Positions 7,619 to 15,355 of a stretch of 22,424 bases of DNA are shown here, piece by piece (within the stretch, counting starts at the first letter, position 1; the number at the start of each line of letters is the position of its first letter). Origin of the DNA: DAMCAP01 sp964369265 (GTDB lineage: Bacteria; Bacillota; Clostridia; Oscillospirales; Ruminococcaceae). A program made the position numbers and the translations under genes. Where the stretch lies: assembly GCA_964369265.1 (NCBI GenBank), contig CAYJEV010000024.1:1-22424 (forward strand), given 5' to 3'. Below the pieces are notes generated by a model. It saw nothing but the letters and a program-made list of their open reading frames with translations, was not told the origin of the DNA and made no database searches.

Positions 7619-8179
7619 ATGATTAAAAATATTGGCAAAGTAAATGCATTATGTCCAAATCCTGTGACAATAGTTGGCACAATGGCAAATGGAAAACCAA
7701 CTTGGATAAACATTGCACATATCTCTCCTATTGCAGTTGAAGAGATAATTATTAGCATGAATAAAGCGCACTATACAAATCAGTTCATCAAAGAGAACAA
7801 AACTCTCTCTATCAATGTTGCAAATGAAAGCATGATTGTTGAAACTGATTATGTTGGTATGAAATCTGGTAAAACAACAGACAAATCAAACGTTTTTGAG
7901 TATTTCTTAGGAGAACTAAAAAATGCACCTCTTATAACAAAATCTCCTATTAGTATGGAGTGTGAGCTGATTGATAATTATGAAACTGAATTTCATGATA
8001 ATTTTATAGTTAGACCAGTAGCTACTTATGTGCATGAGGAAATACTAAATGAGGATGGCAAAATTGATTATGAAAAAGCTGGTCCTATATTATTTGAAAT
8101 GCCAAATAGAAAATACCTAAGCACTGGTAAGGTTATTGGAGATTGTTGGAGTGAAGGCAATAAATATAAAGCAGAGTAA
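7619..8179 (+). CDS. Flavin reductase-like FMN-binding protein
   Basis: The 186-residue protein has the layout of the flavin reductase-like split-barrel family: an N-terminal NPVTIVGT strand, then TWINIAHISPIAVEEIIISM in place of the usual core strands, a long central segment (NKTLSINVANESM, then DYVGMKSGKTTDKSN) and a late IVRPVATYV strand. Such proteins bind FMN and either reduce free flavin for a partner or act alone; the physiological substrate here is unknown. GAGGAAAG lies 8 bases upstream of the ATG. It follows the DUF6506-like gene by 58 bases without a visible terminator, so co-transcription is likely but a shared pathway is only inferred. Confidence 0.8.
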   Translation: MIKNIGKVNALCPNPVTIVGTMANGKPTWINIAHISPIAVEEIIISMNKAHYTNQFIKENKTLSINVANESMIVETDYVGMKSGKTTDKSNVFEYFLGELKNAPLITKSPISMECELIDNYETEFHDNFIVRPVATYVHEEILNEDGKIDYEKAGPILFEMPNRKYLSTGKVIGDCWSEGNKYKAE

Positions 8180-8217
8180 ATTATTGGTAATTGTTCATTT
8201 TTTATTAACTTTTTATC

Positions 8218-8246
8218 TTGACTTTTGACAAACATTATATTACAAT
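8218..8246 (+). promoter_or_regulatory. Promoter of the pilin operon
   Basis: TTGACT (8218-8223), 17 bases, then TACAAT (8241-8246). A second TTGACA at 8225-8230 lies inside the spacer and is too close to the -10 to be used with it. Confidence 0.65.
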
Positions 8247-8281
8247 GAAACCTAATAAAATATAATTTTGGAGATAATCAA

Positions 8282-8869
8282 ATGAACAAAAATAACAAAG
8301 GCTTTACATTAGTTGAACTAATTATAGTTGTTGCAATAATAGCGGTGCTTGCTGGTGTGTTAGCGCCTCAGTATTTAAGATATGTTGAGAGGGCAAAAGA
8401 ATCAAACGATTTACAAATTGCCACAAGCTTAGTTAAAGCTGCAACTGTTGCAATTGCTGACCCTAAAAGTAATGTTCCACCTGACGCTATAATTGAGGTG
8501 CTGTGGGCAACTGGATATGATGAAAGCTCTACCTACCACAACTGGATTTTAGTTAGAGATGCCTCTGGTGGCGCTAGAGTTTCCGCTCTTCGCCCAACCT
8601 TATCCGATTACCCCACTGCAAAAATGACCGACCTTGAGGAGCTTCAAAACGGCATTATTGGTATTATGGGCTATACTGCAACCAAAAGCAGCAATGGGGA
8701 TTGGTATGCAGTTATGGATAAAGTTGAGTCTGCTGCTGGGTCACAAAATAATTTTGCTTTCCATATCAGCCCTTCTTCTGGAGAGATTGTAGCAGCTTAT
8801 CATTCTATCGACGGAGAGAAGAACATTTGGGTGGATCAAATAGGTGTCAAAATAACACCAGCTCCTTAG
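8282..8869 (+). CDS. Type IV prepilin (first of two)
   Basis: The protein is 195 residues with a 7-residue basic leader ending in G7, then FTLVE, the classical prepilin peptidase site with the conserved Glu at mature position 5. A hydrophobic helix (about 8-30) follows, continuing into YLRYVERAKESNDLQIA. The globular part (about 50-195) has no cysteines, so no disulfide-bounded D-loop, as is common in Gram-positive pilins. The ATG follows TGGAGAT. The second pilin gene starts 33 bases after its stop, under the same promoter. No pilus assembly ATPase, platform protein or prepilin peptidase is in the window, so the machinery must be elsewhere. It could be a major or minor pilin or a pseudopilin. 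Confidence 0.9.
   Translation: MNKNNKGFTLVELIIVVAIIAVLAGVLAPQYLRYVERAKESNDLQIATSLVKAATVAIADPKSNVPPDAIIEVLWATGYDESSTYHNWILVRDASGGARVSALRPTLSDYPTAKMTDLEELQNGIIGIMGYTATKSSNGDWYAVMDKVESAAGSQNNFAFHISPSSGEIVAAYHSIDGEKNIWVDQIGVKITPAP
8294..8396 (+). repeat. 103-bp pilin 5' repeat, copy 1
   Basis: This segment encodes the prepilin cleavage site and the N-terminal helix. It matches copy 2 (8930-9032) at 100 of 103 positions. The three differences (8344, 8347, 8350) are third positions of three consecutive codons and all synonymous. The downstream pilin bodies have diverged strongly. Confidence 0.9.
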
Positions 8870-8902
8870 TGTTTTATTAAACTATCAATAAAGAGGTTTC
8901 AA

Positions 8903-9484
8903 ATGAACAATAAATCAATACTAAAATCAAACAAAGGCTTTACATTAGTTGAACTAATTATAGTTGTTGCAATAATAGCAGTTCTCGCTGGTGTGTTAGC
9001 GCCTCAGTATTTAAGATATGTTGAGAGGGCAAGAGAGACAAATGACCTTCAAATCGCCACTAACTATATGCGTGCTGCAACTGTTGCAGTTACAGACTTA
9101 AATAGTGGCACTCACACTAATAACGCCGAGTGGTACGCTTTTAAATGGGGATATGACACAAGCAACAACAACACAATGAACATGCATATCGGTACTGCAC
9201 CTGTTGGAGCAAATGGAGTTCCGAGCCTTAGTGGCACTCAAAGAGATGCAGAGATGCAATCGATTATTGCTAATGTAATGGGCTGGAATAAAGCTGATGG
9301 AACGCTTGATGAAAGCTTAATTGAGCGCCCACAATCTGCTGCTGTTGCCTATGTTTCTGGTAAGGCTCAATATAACTCATTTGTGTTTTACATTAATTTA
9401 AGAACAGGGCAAATACTAGTGGATAAAGGAATTAGCGAAAACTGGGTTACAAAAGTTGGAGTTAAAGCAGAGCTGACTCCTTAA
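8903..9484 (+). CDS. Type IV prepilin (second of two)
   Basis: This 193-residue prepilin has a longer 12-residue leader (G12 then FTLVE), the same hydrophobic helix as its neighbour, and a globular domain that is largely different. The two meet again only loosely at the end: both have an FxI-x-x-x-(S/T)G-x-I strand and a terminal W-V-x-x-(I/V)-G-V-K. It has no cysteines. An AGAGG lies about 8 bases before the ATG. It is the last gene of the pilin operon, closed by a good terminator. The pair probably arose by tandem duplication with later divergence of the surface-exposed part. Exact pilus role is unknown. Confidence 0.9.
   Translation: MNNKSILKSNKGFTLVELIIVVAIIAVLAGVLAPQYLRYVERARETNDLQIATNYMRAATVAVTDLNSGTHTNNAEWYAFKWGYDTSNNNTMNMHIGTAPVGANGVPSLSGTQRDAEMQSIIANVMGWNKADGTLDESLIERPQSAAVAYVSGKAQYNSFVFYINLRTGQILVDKGISENWVTKVGVKAELTP
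8930..9032 (+). repeat. 103-bp pilin 5' repeat, copy 2
   Basis: Direct repeat of 8294-8396, 636 bases apart, with three synonymous differences at 8980, 8983 and 8986. Such near-identity next to strongly diverged 3' halves suggests recent gene conversion or strong selection. Confidence 0.9.
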
Positions 9485-9492
9485 AGCAAGTT

Positions 9493-9523
9493 AAAGGCTT
9501 TCTTATTAAAAGAGAGCCTTTTT
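9493..9523 (+). terminator. Intrinsic terminator of the pilin operon
   Basis: A 12-bp stem with one G-U pair (AAAGGCTTTCTT at 9493-9504, AAGAGAGCCTTT at 9510-9521) and a 5-base loop ends in a short T-tract to 9523. Confidence 0.85.
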
Positions 9524-9555
9524 GTGATTAATTACTTATTTAAGCTATTTAATTC

Positions 9556-9583
9556 TTGACTTAATTTTATATTATATTAAAAT
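9556..9583 (+). promoter_or_regulatory. Promoter for the DNA methyltransferase
   Basis: TTGACT (9556-9561), a 16-base spacer and TAAAAT (9578-9583), about 43 bases before the preferred start. It lies just after the pilin terminator, so the methyltransferase is a separate transcription unit. Confidence 0.55.
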
Positions 9584-9626
9584 TCTTAAATTTAGTAGCT
9601 CTATCTTTATGCCGAAAGGAAATCTT

Positions 9627-11606
9627 ATGGAAAGTCAAAATAATCACCTATCTTTAAATGAAGTTTGCAATAAATTAAATATATCATTAGCAACAGGTCG
9701 CAACTGGATTAAGCTTGGTAAGTTAAAACCATTAAGTAGCGATATTCCTTATATGTTTGACAAAACATATATAGAAAAAATCTCCTTTGAGCTGTTATCT
9801 GAAAGCTCTAGTAAGCTTAAAAATCGCCGAAACAAAAAAATGTCTAGCGGCAAGAGCTTGTATCATGACTATATTGATAGCGCTGAAAACATTGACATTA
9901 TTCAGAGCATATTACCAAACTTAAGCTTTAAAATCAAAGAAAACGAGCTTAGAGAGATATTAGCTAATTTTGCTATTCAGCTCTATCTGCAAAAAAATAA
10001 TATTACTGCTGATGGTAATGTCCTGCACAGCTTTAAAGATAGAACAGATATAGACGATACTTTCAAGCTTTTGATAATTGACTTGCTACAAAATCATAGC
10101 AAGTTTTGCGGTAATAAAAAGATATTACCATTATTAAACACAACTCTAAAATATCATCCTTATCAAGATATTTTGGGGCTAGCTTATATTTCGCTTAGAG
10201 ATATTGGCAACCGAAAATCAAAAGGCGCATACTTTACTCCATATAAAGTTGTTAAAAGCTTAATTTCCGAAGTTTCTTCTAACTGTAAAATTAAGCAAAA
10301 AAAAATACTTGACCCTTGTTGTGGAACAGGTAATTTCATTATAAATATGATAGAAAGCGGAATTTCGCCTAATTATTTGTTTGGATATGATAATGATAGT
10401 ATTAGCATAACGATTGCGAGGATAAATGTATTTTTATGCGATAATACTGTAACACTCCAAAACTTATATAGTAACTTTAAATGTGTAGACACTTTAAAAT
10501 ACACTCCAAATGAGCAGTTTGATATTATTATCGGAAATCCTCCTTGGGGTTATGATTTTTCTATTGAAGAAAAGAAATATAATTCAAAGCATTTTATTTG
10601 TGGCAAGAGCAAAAGCGTTGATTCTTTTGACCTCTTTCTAGAAAAAAGCCTGCAAATCATAAAAGAAGATGGATATATAGCTTTTGTATTGCCTGAGTCT
10701 ATCACAAATGTTTCGTCACATTCGACTATTAGAGGAATTATTTCTGATAGTTGTAAGTTCAAGTTTGTGCATTATTTAGGAGAGGTCTTTCACAAAGTCA
10801 ACTGCCCATCAATATTTTTATGCATTCAAAAATCTGATGGTGCTAAAAGTAAATGTTTAGTAAGCGATAAAACTTCAACATACTATATCAACCACTCTAG
10901 ACTATGGGGAGTTAGCGAATGGTATTTTAATGTCACAGATAGTGAATTTGACTGTATTAGGCATATTAAAAGGCTTAAAAATACTAAGTCTTTAAAAAAT
11001 AACGCAGAATTTGCTTTAGGAATTGTTACTGGAGATAATAATAAATTTATCTCTAGCAGATTAGAGGAAGGACATGAAGTTATACTAAAGGGCAGTAATA
11101 TCTATAAATATGGAATAAAACAAGGCGAGCAGTTTATTAAATTCTCTCCTGAAAGCTTTCAACAAGTTGCTCCAACACATCTATATCGCAGCTCTCCTAA
11201 GCTAATCTATCGCTTTATCTCTAGTGCACTAATATTTACATATGATGATAAACAAACGCTAACACTAAACAGCGCTAATATTGTTATACCAAAAATTTCA
11301 GGGCTTGATTGCAAGTATATTCTAGCTATACTCAATTCAAGAGCATCGCAGTTTTACACAAAAAAGCTGTATAATTCAGTCAAAGTCCTTCGTTCTCATA
11401 TCGAAAGCATACCAATCCCATATGCAGACATCAAAACTCAAAATGATATTATAGCCTTAGTCGATAAGCTACTATTAAACCCAACTAACAAATTAGAACT
11501 TTATGAAAAACTTGACAAAAAAATAATGGAGATATTCAGCCTTTCGGATGAACATATCTCCACTATATATGAGAGCTTAAAGAGCTCAAATTTATTTTTG
11601 CAATAG
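9627..11606 (+). CDS. N6-adenine DNA methyltransferase with N-terminal helix-turn-helix
   Basis: The frame opens at an ATG at 9609, but the ATG at 9627 is preferred because AAAGGA lies 6 to 7 bases before it; this gives 659 residues. The N-terminus (about 9-35, LSLNEVCNKLNISLATGRNW) looks like a MerR/excisionase-like helix-turn-helix. The core has motif X (KGAYFTP, about 199-205), the AdoMet motif I DPCCGTGNF (about 229-237) and the catalytic NPPW (304-307), so it should methylate adenine N6. The C-terminus (about 455-659) resembles the TaqI/Eco57I-type target recognition region. No PD-(D/E)XK nuclease motif was seen, and no restriction gene, specificity subunit or BREX/DISARM gene is adjacent. 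It may be an orphan methyltransferase, a remnant, or a IIG-like enzyme without its nuclease. It ends 9 bases from the converging proC. Confidence 0.85.
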   Translation: MESQNNHLSLNEVCNKLNISLATGRNWIKLGKLKPLSSDIPYMFDKTYIEKISFELLSESSSKLKNRRNKKMSSGKSLYHDYIDSAENIDIIQSILPNLSFKIKENELREILANFAIQLYLQKNNITADGNVLHSFKDRTDIDDTFKLLIIDLLQNHSKFCGNKKILPLLNTTLKYHPYQDILGLAYISLRDIGNRKSKGAYFTPYKVVKSLISEVSSNCKIKQKKILDPCCGTGNFIINMIESGISPNYLFGYDNDSISITIARINVFLCDNTVTLQNLYSNFKCVDTLKYTPNEQFDIIIGNPPWGYDFSIEEKKYNSKHFICGKSKSVDSFDLFLEKSLQIIKEDGYIAFVLPESITNVSSHSTIRGIISDSCKFKFVHYLGEVFHKVNCPSIFLCIQKSDGAKSKCLVSDKTSTYYINHSRLWGVSEWYFNVTDSEFDCIRHIKRLKNTKSLKNNAEFALGIVTGDNNKFISSRLEEGHEVILKGSNIYKYGIKQGEQFIKFSPESFQQVAPTHLYRSSPKLIYRFISSALIFTYDDKQTLTLNSANIVIPKISGLDCKYILAILNSRASQFYTKKLYNSVKVLRSHIESIPIPYADIKTQNDIIALVDKLLLNPTNKLELYEKLDKKIMEIFSLSDEHISTIYESLKSSNLFLQ

Positions 11607-11615
11607 AGAATTCAG

Positions 11616-12434
11616 TTATGCGTTTTTGCCAACCTCTCTCATTCTTGTGATGCATCCCTCAACAGCATCAATGACAGTTGCTCTAAAAGCTCCTTTTTCT
11701 AGCGCATACACCCCAGCGATTGTTCCGCCTCCTGGTGAGCATACATTATCTTTTAGCTTGCCAGGATGTTCTCCTGTTTCAAGCACCATCTTCGCTGAAC
11801 CAATTAGAGTTTGTGCTGCAAGCTCCATTGCCATTTGGCGAGGAAGCCCCATCTTAACGCCGCCATCAGCAAGAGCTTCAATAAACATATAGCAGTAAGC
11901 CGGCCCTGCACCACTAACGCCTGTTAATGGGTCAATTAAGCTTTCTGGCAGTATGTAGCAAGTTCCAACTGCACTAAATAGCTTTTTCATTAAGTTGCCT
12001 TCAGCATCGCCACAACCTCTTCCTAAAGCAATGCCAGAAGCGCCTTCGTTAACTAGCATTGGTGTGTTTGGCATAACTCTAACAATCTTGCTGTTGTGAA
12101 TTTTTTCTTCAAGAAAAGATAGAGGAACGCCCCCCATTATTGAAACGACAGTTTGCTCTTTTCTAAATTTCGTTCCAATTTTTGCAAGCAAATCAGAAGC
12201 AAACTGAGGCTTTATAGAGAACATAATTAAATCGCAATCTGCGATTACCTTCTCATAGCCATCATCATCAGCGATAAAGATATTGCTAACTCCATGCTTT
12301 TCTTTCATTAAGTCTAGTCGAGGCTTTGAAATATCAGTTAAATACACTTCGTCGCTTTTAAAAATCTCGCTTCTTAAAAGCCCACTAAAAATAGCCTCTG
12401 CCATCTGTCCAGCGCCAATAAATCCAATTTTCAT
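11616..12434 (-). CDS. proC: Pyrroline-5-carboxylate reductase (ProC)
   Basis: ProC reduces pyrroline-5-carboxylate to proline with NAD(P)H. The 272 residues begin with the Rossmann motif GFIGAGQMAEAI, contain RVMPNTPMLVNEGASG, and end with the diagnostic block GVSGAGPAYCYMFIEALADGGVKMGLPR and SPGGGTIAGVYALE. Length and motifs are normal. The ATG is 8 bases after AGAGG. It is the last gene of a probable dacF-lepA-hemW-proC unit, 18 bases after hemW. It converges on the methyltransferase with 9 bases between stops; I see no terminator hairpin there, so antisense read-through is likely. Confidence 0.97.
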   Translation of the reverse strand: MKIGFIGAGQMAEAIFSGLLRSEIFKSDEVYLTDISKPRLDLMKEKHGVSNIFIADDDGYEKVIADCDLIMFSIKPQFASDLLAKIGTKFRKEQTVVSIMGGVPLSFLEEKIHNSKIVRVMPNTPMLVNEGASGIALGRGCGDAEGNLMKKLFSAVGTCYILPESLIDPLTGVSGAGPAYCYMFIEALADGGVKMGLPRQMAMELAAQTLIGSAKMVLETGEHPGKLKDNVCSPGGGTIAGVYALEKGAFRATVIDAVEGCITRMREVGKNA

Positions 12435-12452
12435 CCTTGTTTCCTCTTTCTT

Positions 12453-13517
12453 TTATATTAGTTCGGATATTATGCTGTTTGACATTAAATAGCCTTTTGT
12501 CGTCAGACTAATCCGATTATCAACCATTTCCACTAAACCCTCTCGCTCAAAAAGCGGGAGTTTTCTTTTTGCCTTTTCTCCTAGCAAAGATATATCTATT
12601 CCTTCTGATAGCCTTAAAGAGAGCATTATTTTCTCTTCTTCATCTCCGCCCTCGCCATCAAGTATAATATCATTCCAGCATGAGTTTAGAAATTTATTAA
12701 GATCAGAATCGAAATAAAATCTTTTACCATCAATAAAGCTATGTGCCGATGGCCCAATGCCTAAATAATTTTCAAGTTGCCAGTATTTTAAGTTGTGTCT
12801 GCTCTTTTTACCCTCTTTGCAAAAGTTAGATATCTCATAATGCTCAAACTCTAAAGCTTTTAACTTATCACATAATAGAATGTATGAGTCGCTCAAAAAA
12901 TCATCGTCTAAGTCATTATATCGCTTTTTAAACACTGTTCCCTCTTCAAGCTTTAATAGATAAACTGAAATATGCGAGATTGGAAGGGAGGTCAGTTTGT
13001 CTATATCTTTAGATAAATCTTCTAAGCTAGTATTCGGTACTCCAGCCATTAAGTCAACTGAAATATTGCTAAACCCAGCCTCTCGTGCATTATTAACAGC
13101 AGAAAAAGCTTCTTTTGCAGAATGTCGTCTGCCTAACAGCTTCAAGGTGCTATCATTTGTCGACTGCACACCATATGAAATTCGATTAAAACCAGCCTTT
13201 AAATAGCCCTCAAAATCGTCTATTGAAGATGGATTTGCTTCTAATGTTATTTCGGCTTCGCTACTAACATTAAAACTGCTCTTTATTTCCTTAACAATCT
13301 GCCCTAATCTATCTGCCCCCATTAGCGAAGGAGTTCCACCACCAAAGTATATACTATCGACCTCCCCAGAATATGGAGAGGTCTTAATATATTGCTTTAA
13401 AGAGATTATATATTCATCAAGCTCTCTTGATGATGTTGGAACTATAGAATAGAAATCACAATAAGGGCATTTTGATTCGCAAAATGGTATGTGAATATAA
13501 ATTCCTAGTTTAGTCAA
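12453..13517 (-). CDS. hemW: Radical SAM heme chaperone HemW
   Basis: HemW is a radical SAM protein of the HemN family that binds heme and is thought to deliver it to target proteins; many databases still call it an oxygen-independent coproporphyrinogen oxidase. The 354 residues have the cluster motif C13-ESK-C17-PY-C20-DF, in which the residue two after the last cysteine is Phe rather than the Cys of true HemN, plus YFGGGTPSLM, EITLEANPSS and RISYGVQS. The start is a TTG (13517-13515) overlapping the lepA stop by 8 bases; no clear ribosome binding site precedes it, so translation probably depends on coupling to lepA. lepA-hemW adjacency is common in Firmicutes. Confidence 0.94.
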   Translation of the reverse strand: MTKLGIYIHIPFCESKCPYCDFYSIVPTSSRELDEYIISLKQYIKTSPYSGEVDSIYFGGGTPSLMGADRLGQIVKEIKSSFNVSSEAEITLEANPSSIDDFEGYLKAGFNRISYGVQSTNDSTLKLLGRRHSAKEAFSAVNNAREAGFSNISVDLMAGVPNTSLEDLSKDIDKLTSLPISHISVYLLKLEEGTVFKKRYNDLDDDFLSDSYILLCDKLKALEFEHYEISNFCKEGKKSRHNLKYWQLENYLGIGPSAHSFIDGKRFYFDSDLNKFLNSCWNDIILDGEGGDEEEKIMLSLRLSEGIDISLLGEKAKRKLPLFEREGLVEMVDNRISLTTKGYLMSNSIISELI

Positions 13518-15315
13518 GCTTTAACACCGCCATAAACGCCTCTTGAGGAACTTCAACAGAACCTAGCTGACGCATACGCTTTTTACCTTCTTTTTGTTTT
13601 TCAAGCAATTTCTTTTTACGAGTGATATCGCCGCCATAACATTTTGCAAGAACGTCTTTTCTCATCGCCTTAACTGTTTCACGAGCAATTACCTTGCCGC
13701 CAATAGCAGCTTGAATTGGAACTTCAAACATTTGGCGAGGAATTTGCTCCTTTAGCTTTTCGGCTAAACGTCTGCCTCTAGGATATGCCCTATCGGCATG
13801 TACAATGAAGGAAAGCGCATCGACTATCTCGGAATTTAGCAGTATGTCAAGCTTAGCAAGCTTAGAAGTTTTGTAGCCAGAAAGCTCATAGTCAAATGAA
13901 GCATAGCCTTTTGTACGAGATTTTAAGCTATCAAAAAAGTCATATATAACCTCATTCAGTGGCAGTTCATAATGAAGCTCAACCCTGCTTTCGTCAAGAT
14001 ATTTTGTGTCAATATAAGTTCCTCGACGCTCTTGACATAGCTCCATAATATTGCCAATATAATGGCTTGGTGTTAATATGCTAGCCTTAATGAAAGGCTC
14101 TTCTGAAGAGGCTATTGTTGCAGGATCTGGATAGTTAGTTGGGTTGTCGATTTTTAGAGTTGTGCCATCATTAAGTGTTAAGTGATAGATAACACTTGGA
14201 GCTGTTGTGATGATGTCTAGGTTATATTCACGCTCAATTCTCTCCTGAATTATCTCCATGTGAAGAAGACCTAAGAAACCACATCTAAAGCCGAAGCCTA
14301 AAGCCTTTGAAGTTTCTGCCTCAAAAGTGAAGGAGGCATCGTTTAATTGAAGCTTTTCAAGAGCATCTCTTAAATCAGGATATTTTGCGCCATCAACTGG
14401 GTAAATACCGCAGAAAACCATTGGCACAACCTCTCTATAGCCATCTAGTGGCTCAGTTGCTGGATTTTCGCAAGATGTTATAGTATCTCCAACTGTAGTG
14501 TCTTTTATAGTTTTAATGCTTGCAGAGAAGTATCCAACCTCTCCTGCTTCAATGCTACCAGAAGGAACTAAACCATTAACACCAAGATATCCGCATTCAA
14601 CAACTTGATATTCAGCTCCACTCGCCATCATGCGAACCTTCATTCCAGGAACAATCTTTCCCTCCATAACACGCATATAAACAATAACGCCTTTATAGCT
14701 ATCATAATAGGAATCGAAGATTAGAGCCTTAAGAGGAGCATCAACATCTCCCTTTGGCGCTGGGATATCGCTGATGACTCTCTCTAGCACCTCATCAATA
14801 TTTGTTCCCATCTTAGCAGAAATTCTTGGTGCATCAAGGGCTGGTATGCCAATAACATCCTCAACCTCATGAGAAACTCTTTCTGGATCAGCAGATGGAA
14901 GGTCAATTTTATTTATAACAGGAACTAGCTCCAAATCATGCTCAATTGCAAGATATGTGTTTGCTAGAGTTTGAGCTTCAATGCCTTGAGAGGCATCGAC
15001 TATTAGTATTGCGCCCTCGCAAGCTGCAAGAGAACGGCTTACCTCATAGTTAAAGTCGACATGCCCTGGTGTGTCAATTAGATTAAGAACATAATCTTCG
15101 CCGTTTTTAGCCTTATAATTAAGCCTAACAGCTCTAGCCTTAATTGTTATTCCTCTCTCCCTCTCAATATCCATGTTATCGAGAAGCTGGGCATCCATAT
15201 CCCTCTTTGCAACAGTTTGCGTTAGCTCCAAGATTCTATCAGCAAGTGTGCTCTTGCCGTGGTCAATATGAGCTATAATACAAAAATTCCTTATATTTTC
15301 AGACGATTTAGACAT
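13510..15315 (-). CDS. lepA: Elongation factor 4 (LepA), ribosome-associated GTPase
   Basis: LepA is a translational GTPase related to EF-G that acts on the ribosome. Its 601 residues have the usual family length. The G-domain shows AHIDHGKSTLADRIL (G1), RERGITIKAR (G2), LIDTPGHVDF (G3) and NKIDLP (G4). The C-terminal LepA-specific region ends with CYGGDITRKKKLLEKQKEGKK, the hallmark of the family, which separates it from EF-G and TypA. The ATG follows AGGAG by 6 bases. It begins 40 bases after dacF and overlaps hemW by 8 bases. Confidence 0.98.
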   Translation of the reverse strand: MSKSSENIRNFCIIAHIDHGKSTLADRILELTQTVAKRDMDAQLLDNMDIERERGITIKARAVRLNYKAKNGEDYVLNLIDTPGHVDFNYEVSRSLAACEGAILIVDASQGIEAQTLANTYLAIEHDLELVPVINKIDLPSADPERVSHEVEDVIGIPALDAPRISAKMGTNIDEVLERVISDIPAPKGDVDAPLKALIFDSYYDSYKGVIVYMRVMEGKIVPGMKVRMMASGAEYQVVECGYLGVNGLVPSGSIEAGEVGYFSASIKTIKDTTVGDTITSCENPATEPLDGYREVVPMVFCGIYPVDGAKYPDLRDALEKLQLNDASFTFEAETSKALGFGFRCGFLGLLHMEIIQERIEREYNLDIITTAPSVIYHLTLNDGTTLKIDNPTNYPDPATIASSEEPFIKASILTPSHYIGNIMELCQERRGTYIDTKYLDESRVELHYELPLNEVIYDFFDSLKSRTKGYASFDYELSGYKTSKLAKLDILLNSEIVDALSFIVHADRAYPRGRRLAEKLKEQIPRQMFEVPIQAAIGGKVIARETVKAMRKDVLAKCYGGDITRKKKLLEKQKEGKKRMRQLGSVEVPQEAFMAVLKLD

Positions 15316-15355
15316 TTATTCTCCTATTCTGTATCCTATACTTAAAAATTATTTA

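Noticed and set aside
9609..9626. ATG at 9609 as the methyltransferase start
   Set aside because: The ATG at 9627 has an AAAGGA at the right distance; the one at 9609 has no ribosome binding site.
8282..11606. Pilins plus methyltransferase as a mobile element or defence island
   Set aside because: No integrase, transposase, attachment repeats, flanking tRNA or nuclease gene is visible; the accessory look alone is not enough.
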